The translations under genes and the position numbers were made by a program. Positions 20,902 to 30,480 of a stretch of 35,615 nt of DNA are shown here, one piece after another. The notes under the pieces are model-generated. The model was not told where the DNA came from. It was given only the letters and a program-made list of their open reading frames with translations, and searched no databases. Within the stretch, counting starts at the first letter, position 1. The number at the start of each line of letters is the position of its first letter. This DNA comes from Chara braunii (taxonomy: Eukaryota > Streptophyta > Charophyceae > Charales > Characeae). Location: assembly GCA_003427395.1 (NCBI GenBank), contig BFEA01000017.1, positions 2,563,450-2,599,064 of the forward strand, read 5' to 3'.

Positions 20902-21234
20902 ATGGGCAACAAGCTTGTTGACTCATGGACTAGGCTCTATGATTTGCATGAGATTGATTTCTTGAATTTGAAGAACTGTGTCTATGTGACCATCTCACCG
21001 TACTATAAGTTACAGTATATTGGGAAGACTACTAGAGACGTAGACGTGAGATGGAGAGAGCATTTGTATGCTTACCTGAATAGAACGCAAACTCATTTTT
21101 ACCGAGTGCTAAGCAATTTTGGCATCGGTAATTACGTCTTGATCCCTGTTGATTCTGTGCTAGGAGATGACCTGTCCAAATTAGAGGATGTGTACATCAA
21201 ACGATGGTCACCAATTTTTAATACTATAGGGTAG
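20902..21234 (+). CDS. GIY-YIG endonuclease domain of a retroelement
   Basis: 110 codons from ATG 20902 to TAG 21232-21234. The GIY-YIG signature reads NCVYVTIS, eight residues, then LQYIGKTTRDVDVRWREHL: the VYV and YIG strands and the conserved Arg (VRWREH) are present. The usual catalytic Glu fits LSKLEDVYIKRW, and a late Asn fits PIFNTIG. Length matches a single domain of 80-100 residues. Such nucleases nick target DNA to prime reverse transcription in Penelope-like elements. Here the domain lies upstream of RT, as in the permuted Naiad/Chlamys-type elements, rather than downstream as in classic Penelope. The frame ends one stop before the RT frame, so fusion to RT has been lost or never existed. 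This is the least damaged part of the element. Confidence 0.75.
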   Translation: MGNKLVDSWTRLYDLHEIDFLNLKNCVYVTISPYYKLQYIGKTTRDVDVRWREHLYAYLNRTQTHFYRVLSNFGIGNYVLIPVDSVLGDDLSKLEDVYIKRWSPIFNTIG

Positions 21235-21236
21235 TT

Positions 21237-22781
21237 GTGCAAGAAAGCGAAAGTATAGGGGTAAAAATGAAAGGTGGAGGGCTAATAAGGAGTCGCAGGG
21301 AATATGCCGAAGCATTAATCCAATCAAGTTCAGACTCTGATCGTGTGAGTGCACTGATGACGGAGGTGCAGGTAGGATTTGTCAATTGGTATAACCTGAA
21401 AGGCGATGTTCCGGAGATCCAAAGAACAAAATTGGAGGCATGTGTATAACAGACTGAAATACATGGCGATCGGTTGTCTGTGTCGGATGTCCTAAGGGTG
21501 AAGAAAGAACTCGATGGGCTAGTGTTGACTCCGTTAGATCGGAACCCTGGGGAAACCTTGGTTATGTGCCCCTATGTTTACCACCAAGCGATGATGCAGA
21601 CTTTCATGTTGAATCTAGGATATAGAGTGGTGCAGTCACCTACCGTGGAAGTCTTGAGGGAAATCCGAGAGGATTTGGATACAAATGGTTTGAAATCTTT
21701 CGCGAGGTGGGAATCATCAGGTGATTTCGGAGAAGCATACGTGCTCCCAAAACGTAAAGATATTACTAAGTTCCGACCGATTTGTCCCACCTTAAAGGAA
21801 CCAATGGTAAAGACGGGCAGATTGGTTGCGAGAGCTTTGAATCATTTGTTGTTCAAACTTTCTGCTCATTCACACTTTAACCTGCAAGCTATTTCACTCA
21901 TGTCTTCTCATTTGAATCAATGTAATAGAGGCTTTGATAAACTGCCGACTGTACACACTGTGGAAACGAGGTCTTATGACATCAAGGAGATATTTAGCGG
22001 TCTCCCTCACTGCGACATCATAGAAGTTGTTAACTGGATTGTTTACCATTACGAACAAAGAGGTAAGTTGTTTATTTGTGTGAACTCGAGAGGCAAGGGT
22101 GCCTCTTTCGGAGAAACAACGGGAGCAGACCACGGACGCAAGTTCTACCTATCGGACATTAAGGAGTTTGCCAGATTGGATTTGAGGCATACATACACAT
22201 ATGCAACTGGAGTGTTACTTAGACAGGTTGTCGGTATCCCTATGGGAAAGAGCACCAGTTCACCTTTGGTTTGCATATTGAGTGCGTTTGCTAAGTAGAA
22301 GTTCCTAACGAGTATCGGGAAGCACAGACGTTATGTTTTTGGGATCCGTCTAATTTATGATGTTATTTTGACGACTGCGTCATTGGCACCCGATGTTCGA
22401 AAGGAAATTGTTCATAGGTTTGAGTCTTGTTACCCAGATAATTTGTGTTTGAAACGCACTGATGACGGCACAGATAATCTGTAGTTTTTGGGTTGCGAGA
22501 TCAGGACGAGCCAGTTTAGCCCGTACTTGGGGAGTGTCCAACTTTCAAAGAAGGAGGAGACTATTTGGAATAAAGAGAGGTTGGTTTTTCAAAACGGACA
22601 ATCGTATGTTTCGTGGGATAGTAAGCAGCAAAAGAACGCGATCATGGCTCAAGACCGACGTCCGACTAAGAACCTTTTTAAGAAGCAAAATAGTAAAGGA
22701 AGGGAGACTTATTTTCTTTCTCAATCTCAACCCAAGTTCAAACCCATAGTTGAGGGTTCCGTAGGCAGTGCAAATACTTAA
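21237..22781 (+). pseudogene. Reverse transcriptase of the GIY-YIG element, with three stops
   Basis: A single frame of about 514 codons is interrupted at TAA 21447, TAG 22296 and TAG 22482, ending TAA 22779-22781. RT landmarks in order: LPKRKDITKFRPICPTLKEP (motif 1/2 region), SYDIKEIFSGLPH (motif A, catalytic Asp present), GIPMGKSTSSPLVC (motif B), LIYDVILT where a Y-x-D-D box is expected (motif C, one Asp replaced), then FLGCEI (motif D/E). The thumb region after 22488 is basic and ends without a second nuclease. Motif B wording and the upstream GIY-YIG favour a Penelope-like RT over LINE or LTR types. With stops and a broken motif C it cannot be active. Confidence 0.7.
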
Positions 22782-22795
22782 ACGTAGGCGGGTAC

Positions 22796-22796
<1 letters not shown>

Positions 22797-22837
<41 letters not shown>
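22797..22837. repeat. (TA)n microsatellite, 41 bp
   Basis: Pure TA repeat exactly between the RT 3' end and the start of A2. An AG-rich run occupies the equivalent place before A1 (14300-14330). Confidence 0.95.
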
Positions 22838-22840
<3 letters not shown>

Positions 22841-23519
22841 GGGGAATAAATATGTGACGATCACTGCTCACAATCAGAGTGGGACCCCTCTCAACCATAT
22901 ATATGTATGCGATCGCAGGAAGTAATTTCAAAGTCCGAATCACAAAACATACATGCAATCACATCAAAGAATCAACAAAAGTTCACACACTACACGGGGT
23001 TAACTTCAATCATTCTCTATACTCATATCCCTCGCTTTAATCATGCAAACTCCAACCTTTGTCCAACCATCCAATAAATAAATATTCAACACCTTCGTTA
23101 AATGGTCATTTAATAGAAGTTCGGGTGAAAACCTTAATAAAACAATAAAATCACCAGGCTAAAGCTTTTAGGTTGGGTAGTCGAGAGTGGATTGGGGTTG
23201 AGTCGTAAACCGATGGTCGGTAACCGACATGTTATCAATGATGAAACCAGAAGATGATCCTTGTAGGATCAAACTAGTCCAAATTTTGAATTAGAACGAT
23301 CAAAAGGACTTGTAGCACAAGACAGGTCAATGCCCAAGCTAAATCATCAGCGTATAGAGACTAAATCTTCATAACACATCCTTACTCAATACTGTCTGCC
23401 AAGTAAATCTAAGTCTACCCCTAAGTCAGTGCACAAAGAAAACACAGACCTTTGGCATAAACTCCCCCATACAGGGTGGATAGTCAGTATCGCAACCTGT
23501 CAAAATAAAATTAATCTTC

Positions 23520-24110
23520 TCTAAACTAAGAAAATTTCGGCAGCACTTCCCGAAGGGAAATTGTCTTTCACTGACTTAAATATGAAAACTGAAACAATAT
23601 CTAACTTTAAAAAGTCAAATTTTATCCCACTCCCTGAATTAGTAAAAATTTGAGCAGCAGCCCTTTTACAAAGGCCGACTTTCATACTAACTCAGATAAG
23701 AACTCAAAGTAAGATTTGAGTTCTTCCAAGACAAAATTTAACTAAATCCTTATACTTGTAAAAATTTCGACAACGCTTTACGTAGGAAAAATAGCTTTCC
23801 AAAATTTATACAAAGCTAAGTTCAAAAGTCTAGAAATAACTTTCACAAAGTCCAATTTTGTCTAACTCTCTGAATTAGCAAAACTTTTGGCAGCACTCCC
23901 TTTAAGAAATGAGGCTTTCCATATTTTTACTAAGTCATATATAAAATTTTGACAAATGTTTGAAAAGTCAAAATTTGACTAACTCCTGGATTTTGTAGAA
24001 ATTTCGGCAGCGCTTCCTGTAAAGAAAGTAGTTTGTCAGGATTCATACAAGACCTAGTATAACAAAAAATCCCAGAAAATGTGAGAATTGACCTAGTAAA
24101 ATAAACTTAG
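23520..24110. repeat. Five tandem repeats of 114-120 bp inside A2
   Basis: Units start with an AAATTTCGGCAGCACTTCCC-like word at about 23529, 23646, 23760, 23880 and 23997. After that word there is a small hairpin whose arms differ: TTCCC-GAA-GGGAA in unit 1, CCTTTT-AC-AAAGG in unit 2; others are imperfect. A1 has only one clear unit (about 15010) and part of a second. Confidence 0.7.
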
Positions 24111-24327
24111 TTTCAAATGTGACCTCCATCGAGCCTTCACTTTGTCTCTTATATTCACTTTCGGTCGAAGCAGACGATATGTGGCCTTCACTAACAAAAA
24201 ATCCCAGAAAATGTGAGAATTGACCTAAGTAAAATAAACTTAGCTTCAAATGTGACCTTCATCGAGCCTTCACTGTGTCTCTTATATTCACTTTCAGTCG
24301 AAGCAGACGATATGTGGCCTTCACTGA
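24061..24327. repeat. 133-bp tandem duplication across the left LINE junction
   Basis: AACAAAAAATCCCAGAAAAT at 24061 recurs at 24193, and both copies run through AAATAAACTTAG into the LINE end (TTCAAATGTGACC) up to GTGGCCTTCACT. The unit therefore includes host flank and LINE together, so duplication followed LINE insertion. Confidence 0.85.
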
Positions 24328-24955
24328 TAGGGTGTGTATTTTTAGGTTCGTCCCTGTCTTAAGTTTTCGCTGAGGGGCCCACTGCCACTCGTCAGGGTCC
24401 AAGGGTAGCTCCATCAGGGGAGTGTTTGGCTGGTATGCGATCCAAACATCTTTGTCCCACATCACTCGTATCCTATGCAGGTCTGTTGTTTTGCACCATT
24501 TATCCACCTCTGTGCGGTACCGGGTGAGTGTGTTCTCCTTGCCAATGTGGAAAAGGTTTATCCACGTTTCGTCAATCCTTACCTCCACCACATTGTCAAC
24601 GCTTTCCGGGTCCCCCGGGGCAGCTACCCAGTCTCCTTCCTTCAGTCGTGGTCCATTGCGCAAAACGCGCACCCAGTCAAGTGGGATTGCAGCGGTCAAC
24701 AGATCAACGTTCTCCTCAATCTTGTGACAGTGTTTTAGTATAGTTCTTAGTTGTGATCCTGATTTCTAATAGCCCACTTCCATGTCTCATATATCTTTTA
24801 TTCGGATTATGTCTTTTTTTACCCAACTGTTCCACAGGGTATCTGAGCTGCGATACACTCTGCTATGGCGGTCCGTTATTCTCCTGTTCCCGAACAGAGG
24901 TTGGCGCATCACTTCCTCCCACCTAGTTGGTGTCACCTAGTTGGTGGTGGGTCCC
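24246..24955 (-). pseudogene. LINE ORF2 segment, inverted part (between RT and zinc domain)
   Basis: A continuous minus-strand frame from about 24955 to 24259 reads WEEVMRQPLFGNRRIT, then TLWNSWVKKDIIRIKDI, a linker, PLDPDEWQWA and SVKATYRLLRLK. This is the region that in plant-type LINE ORF2 lies after the RT palm and just before the zf-RVT domain. Two stops interrupt it (a TGA where Trp is expected after IKDI, and a TAG). Its downstream partner, the zinc domain, lies next to it on the opposite strand (24990-25832), so this part is inverted. Confidence 0.6.
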
Positions 24956-24989
24956 GAAATCATCTCTCACCAGGTCCAAACGGGCTGCG

Positions 24990-25832
24990 TCTCGGGGTGA
25001 ATCTCGTTGTACACGGGGATGCCGTGGCATAGTCTGATTCGATGGTTCTCTGCCACAAGATTCAGACCTGTAAAGATGGCTTCTCTACAATGGCAGATAG
25101 AACACCGTTGTCCGCCCACCAATGACTGGTTGATAGACCGCACATACCTGGAGCAAAGGGGGCAGGCATTACCATGGTGCAAGTCGTGCCACACCGGCTT
25201 TCCTCCCGCAGAATCCCGAAACCATAGAGCACATATTCATGTAGTGCCTAGGGGCAATGCTCACTTGGCGATGGTGGGATAGGATCTGGACTCGGTTGGG
25301 CATTGACTCTCACTGACCATGCAATTGGCGGGCCATATTATGCGAAGCATGGTCCTCCCCCACCGATAACACCTTCGAAAACAACATGTTCAAATTAGGA
25401 AGAAGAACAGTCATGTGGGTCGTCTGGAGAAAACGCTGCATACACGTTATGGAGGGAGTCCGCATAATGGGGGAAGAGTTAACAGACATGATAAGGCAAT
25501 ACATTCAACAAGAAATCATGATACATTGGCAAAAAGTGAAAAACCAACTCGATGTATATCACACGATAAAAGACATTACACAAGCAATTTATCATTTTTC
25601 TGAGGATTGGTTGGGCGGGGAGAATGGGGGTCGGATCGCATCAATCAAACGGGAGGGTAAGCCCTCCCGAGAGATCAACCTGGAGAAATTCAAAAGGGAT
25701 TCTCGCATCTGCTTTCGAGACTGGACTACAGTGGGCCAGGAGGTCCCACTGCGGTCTGCCACAGAATTCCCTGACCCTTTCCCGCCCCACAAGCTGGCGA
25801 TGGTGGAGATGCAATGGTATGGAGCAGATTGA
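24990..25832 (+). pseudogene. LINE ORF2 C-terminus with zf-RVT domain
   Basis: Frame 2 reads LQWQIEHRCPPTNDWLIDRT followed by CKSC. After a one-base shift near 25205, frame 3 reads PETIEHIFM-stop-C and stays readable through NWRAILCEAW and RRTVMWVVWRKRC to 25832, with one more TGA near 25311. The L-x-W-x-I-x-H, PTNDWL, C-x2-C and ETIEHIF-C pattern is the reverse-transcriptase zinc-binding domain of non-LTR elements. The following helical tail is typical of their C-terminus. Confidence 0.65.
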
Positions 25833-26100
25833 ATGGGCAGCTTCAGTAGGTCAGATTGGTTTTCAGTATAGGAAGTTCATCGTGGTCTGGGCCAACAATG
25901 TGGGCAGCTTCCTTTCTCATTTTTGGCTTCCGTTTTGGGTATGGGACGCTGGACCAATGGTATGGAGCAGATTGAATGGGCAGCTTCAGTCGGCCGGATT
26001 GGTTCTCAGTATAGGAAGTTCATCCTTGTTTGGGTCATCAATGTGGGCAGCTTCCTTTCTCAATTTTGGCTTTCGCTTTGGGTACGGGACGCTGGACCCG
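25812..26100. repeat. 143-bp tandem duplication in the LINE 3' region
   Basis: CAATGGTATGGAGCAGATTG at 25812 recurs at 25955; the copies stay close through GGGACGCTGGACC. The word GGACGCTGGACCCG-C/T-TTTCCAG returns once more at 26326, so the 3' region has grown by duplication. Confidence 0.85.
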
Positions 26101-26459
26101 TTTTCCAGTTTTTCAAATCTTAAGGGACGCTGGGCTGGAATGTTGGGCTCGGTTCCCAACATATGTGGCAGGGGGAGGGAGGAACTAGTGTGAAGTTGAG
26201 TATCTAGCGCCGAACGCATGGTGAAGAGGTTCCCCTTTCCTACTAAAATCCTGCTTGGTTAATCCCCTGGTTCCCAAGGCAATCAATGCTGACAGGAGCA
26301 CACCACATTTTTCAGTCTGTATAAGGGACGCTGGACCCGCTTTCCAGCAGGTGACGCTCTCCACCAATAGATGAAGCCTCTCCCTAGGTACTAGTGGTGT
26401 TTGCTCTTACCAGCACCACTAGCACGGGTGGGGTGTTTAAAAAAAAAAAAAAAAAAAAA
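25833..26459 (+). mobile_element. LINE 3' untranslated region with poly(A) tail
   Basis: No gene after 25832. The region ends in a 21-nt poly(A) (26439-26459) followed by CTTAGCT. The words AAACTTAGCT at 24236-24245 and 26457-26466 bracket the whole insertion as a probable 10-bp target duplication (its As merge with the tail). The uninterrupted A1 homologue (15199-15215, AAGTAAAAAAACTTAACTC) shows the empty site. Confidence 0.7.
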
Positions 26460-26695
26460 CTTAGCTAAAAAAATGCAAAAATTGAAACTAACTTATATGG
26501 CTCCAACACGTGGCGAGCAATTAAAGCAACTACCTATCAAACTGGAACTCTGACTAAGCAGTAATCTCACTCAGCCACATGCAAGGCCAAACCACAAAGA
26601 TAAGTACTTTCACCAGCCCAAAGTTAATTTTCTTAAACAATAGTTTGTAGTTTTTTCATGATGTATCCCTTATACCCAGCTTACATAAAGCTCAA

Positions 26696-27400
26696 AGTTA
26701 GACCACCCAATCTTATGAGAACATGTCTAGCTCTGCCATTGAGTATACAAAAGCACAGGGCACTACAACTTTTCTCTTTCTTGGGCACATAATTACGTTA
26801 GTCAGCCTAGTCACCCTAAAATATTTTTAGTATCCAAGTTGTATATAATTGTTTGCACTTATGGCTGAACCATTCTGCTTAGAAACGATGTTCAGTTTGA
26901 CCTATCTTACCACAAGTATATTTTTAATTCATATTGTCTTCAGTTGGTGATAAAATATAGTCATATCATCCTATCTTATGAGAAAATGGCAGATTACCCT
27001 GTTCATAAATAAAATAGTATACGATATAAATAAATTTAACATTGTGGCTTCAACATGTCCGTGGCTCCAGACCAGACCACCCAATCTTATGGGAACCTAT
27101 CTAGTTTTTTGCATGAATTTCCCCCTTAGAATAAAACAAAACAGAGTCTGGGTCGTCCAATCTTATGAAACATTCCAAACTCTCCTTCAGAACTAATAAA
27201 ACATAAGAAAACTCAAAGAAGCAAGGAAACAAAGCCACCCAATCTTATGGAAAGATGTTCGGTTCCTGAAAGTCAAACACAGGCAGCCCTCACAATTGAA
27301 AGCAACCAAATCACTCAATCTTATAAGAATTTGTCAGGTCCTTCAGGCAATTGAAAATAAACATAGCATTGGGCCATCCAATCTTCTGGAGACTCTCCCA
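26696..27400 (+). repeat. Hairpin repeat array, A2 version
   Basis: CCAATCTTATGRGAAC-like words at about 26707, 27080, 27158, 27239, 27316 and 27376. Best stems: AGTTAGAC/GTCTAGCT (26696/26725) and TTGGG/CCCAG (27368/27396). Others have only 3 or so pairs, so A2 is more decayed than A1. Confidence 0.65.
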
Positions 27401-28270
27401 GTCTTTGGTTGACCCAGTCAAACACAAGCAATACAGCCTTCCTGTCACCTTTCCCCCAGATGCAACCTCTTTTCACAATCTGCTTTCAGTCAAACAACAA
27501 AACTGAAACTGCAACTTGCACGAACATTATTTTACTCAAGTCTGGTTTGTCCTAAAAGTCAAACTGAAAATCAAAATAGGAACGCAAACAGTACATATAA
27601 CCAACCATAGCAAGAAATACAGATAGGGGTTATAACTGGGTTTATAGAAGGTAAACAATGATTACCTTTTTGTTCCCTACCTCCAGAACTCCTCTTGAAT
27701 TCCGGCAGAGCTTCCGCAATCAGTGGGCACACTCCCCACAGAGTTTTGTTGTGGTCCTACAGGTTGCAATCTCGCCTGTCGCTTTCCTCTCATAATAGGA
27801 TTATACCGAGATTAAGAAGGGTAAAAGGATAAGGGGTTTCAGACTTTCAAGATACAAGAGGGGGACAAACTCAACTCCCAGAAGAGGGCCTAGTAATCTT
27901 TAATCGTCTAAGGGCCCTACAATAGCAGCCAAATATACAGCAACTCAGTCAGCCGAAGTCAAACCACTGGTCGTTGACTTCCCGACGATTCTTCAAATAG
28001 CAGCAATAACAACTGAACGGTAACCAAAACGGTCCGAAGATGGCTGAAAATATGACCAATCGATGAAATAACTTCTCCCAGATGATCCTTCAAATTGTAG
28101 CGGCGGTCCCCTTATGATGTTTAATCCTCTCTCCGAAATCACAAGGTTTTCACCTCGGACAATCAACAGTTGCGCCGTCTTAGAAAGCCAACTTTGATAT
28201 GCCTCCCTCATATCATACTCTAAATTCAAGCGTAACCACATCAGCCTACGTGCATTTGGCATCTCCAACA

Positions 28271-28718
28271 GTTGTACACAGTAGCGAAGCACCAAGATAA
28301 TGCGCAGCACAAAATACACTAAGCCATAACGTCGTACTTGCTCCGCAACAGACGGCGATCAGCACTGCGGTCCACTGCGTACCAGCACGGACCGCAGGCG
28401 GAGACCAACAGCAGCCCGTCACTAGGAAAGGTCTATGCGTCGCTATTCAACAGACCGAAGTCCGGTCGATTATCAGAATCGGGCATGTCGAACAGTTGTA
28501 CACAGTAGCGAAGCACCAAGATACTGCGCAGCACAAAATACACTAAGCCATAACGTCGTACTTGCTCCGCAACAGGCGGCGATGAGCACGGCTGTCCACT
28601 GCGTACCAACACGGACCGCAGGCAGAGACCAACAGCAGCCCGTCACTAGGAAAGGTCTCTGCGTCGTTATTCAACAGGCCGAAGTCCAATCCGTTACCAG
28701 AATCGAGCAGACGAATCA
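28271..28718. repeat. 224-bp tandem duplication in A2
   Basis: GTTGTACACAGTAGCGAAGC at 28271 recurs at 28495, with few differences through GGTCTATGCGTCG/GGTCTCTGCGTCG. Nearly identical, so it is younger than the A1/A2 split. Short ORFs across it are not convincing. Confidence 0.9.
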
Positions 28719-28719
28719 C

Positions 28720-30010
28720 TTCACAAAATCGAAGCAGCGAATTTGAATATCAACAAGAGCACATTTTCGTCACCACCGATCATACGTATGCAGTCTCCCC
28801 CTCTCCTCATTCATGCTGCCTGTCTGCAACCAGTTCGTTCAGTGGGACAAAACATACTCCGATCAACAGCAAAAATCTGCAAAGTTATAGCTGGCTTTAC
28901 TCTACCGTTTCTGACTGGACGGGCAACATACGATTGACAAGCAGTCCCCCAAGCTCGGCTCGTTATGTGCACCCAGACCAAAGCAACCTCGAGAATAAAA
29001 CTTCCTCGTTACTTCTTTGAGAGAGCGTAGGGTCAGGAGAGCAACTTCTTCATGCCTCTCCCCTACTTAGCAGATGTCCTAACTCCACCGTTTTCACTCA
29101 TCATCCAACTTCCTATCCAAGCAAAAAACTGGGAGCAGGAGCGATAGACCGAAATCCAAACTGCAAAATCATGAGAGTAGCACAAATAGTCATGTACTAA
29201 GCAAAAAGCACAGCATACCACGATTTAAATTACATAGGAGCAATGTGATGGACTCGAGTGGCAAATGCAGATGCTCCCATACCGACATTGTGCTTAATGT
29301 CGCTCCTACTACCTAGCGGTCAGCTTATACTACGCAGCCTGACCAGCCTATCTATGTTCACACGACTGGATCTGATCGAAATTCAAGACTAAAATCTATA
29401 ACATCATCAACAATATCAGGCAGCCCGTGCACACCAGGTATGTTCACTCTCTTTCATACGTTTTTCTTTGTCTCCTTTCTTAATGCACCTAGCCCGTAAT
29501 GACGGTCGGGTTCGTTCTCCATCGTAGTATGGAGAAGTGGGCACTAATCATACTCACTCGCAGCACGTCCTCTTAGCATGTCCGCCTCCTCGTAAGTACG
29601 AATCGGCTTGTTCAAGTAAGTTCGATCTGCCCCCTCTTCCCTTCACGACCTCTTCTTCGTTAGTTCTATCCATTGAGTAATTGTCAATCACTAGACAAGT
29701 TGTCACTGTAGCTCGACCGCCGACTCCTTGCCCCGTAGTCGCGTCCAAACAGGTACGTACTCACTCCTCCCCAACCTCTATCTTGTTCTCTCTTTTTCTC
29801 TTTGAGCGCAGCGCGGCTGCCCTCACCCTACTTCCATCAATAGGATGAGTAAAATCAGAATGAATCTTCCGCTAGAATACGAGCGGATTAAACCTTTTTT
29901 TTTTCCAACTTTTTTTCCCACCCGCAGCCTACGACCTCCGTACCACTATACCCACAATCTAACTCCCGAATCTGACTCTGCGATCTGATTCATGATGGTC
30001 AAAAACCCCG
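28720..30010. other. Part of A2 without a gene
   Basis: No coding frame is supported. Candidate donors CACCAG|GTATGTTC (29438) and AAACAG|GTACGTAC (29751) are in the area where A1 has CCAG|GTAAGT (17492). Confidence 0.4.
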
Positions 30011-30020
30011 AAAATGGATC

Positions 30021-30480
30021 TTCGCCTGTTTCTATGAAGAAACGGGTGAGTTAGAAAACTTTTCGCTTCCACCATAGTCAGTTTCCCCTTCTATTCCGCG
30101 TACTCATTTTCTAATTTAACTTCTATCTTACTAACCTATCACTAAAAATGGCCTCGGGTCTGAGGTCGCCCGCCTTTAAAACCCCCAAATCGCTTCTTTC
30201 CTCGACCGATTTCGTCGAGAATCAGCTGAGTTTGTGATAATCACTTCTTCACATCCCCGCCATCGCTGCAACTCCGCACACGTCCTTCTCTTCTAACCTC
30301 CTGTTTGTGATAATCACTTCTTCACATCCCCACCATCGCTGCAACTTTGCACACGTCCTTCTCTTCTAACCTCCTAATCCACTAACTGTCTACTAAAACT
30401 AACCCCAAAATTGGATTCGCCCAATACTAAAACCTCAGATCACTTCTTTCCCCACCCGATTTCATCGAAAATGGGGCGAG
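30021..30480 (+). repeat. Three hairpin repeats in A2, counterpart of 17840-18222
   Basis: Hairpin 1: 30021-30033 with 30038-30050, 13 pairs of which three are G-T wobbles, loop ATGA. Hairpin 2: 30201-30212 with 30219-30230, 8 Watson-Crick pairs, 2 wobbles and 2 mismatches. Hairpin 3: 30451-30462 with 30469-30480, 9 of 12 pairs. A 73-bp tandem duplication (30230-30302, 30303-30375) widens the spacing before hairpin 3. Confidence 0.65.

Noticed and set aside
24967-25194. Minus-strand Cys-rich ORF (CPLC, CSIC) as a zinc domain
   Set aside because: It is the shadow of the plus-strand zf-RVT segment, which has the full ETIEHIF pattern and continues into a coherent frame.
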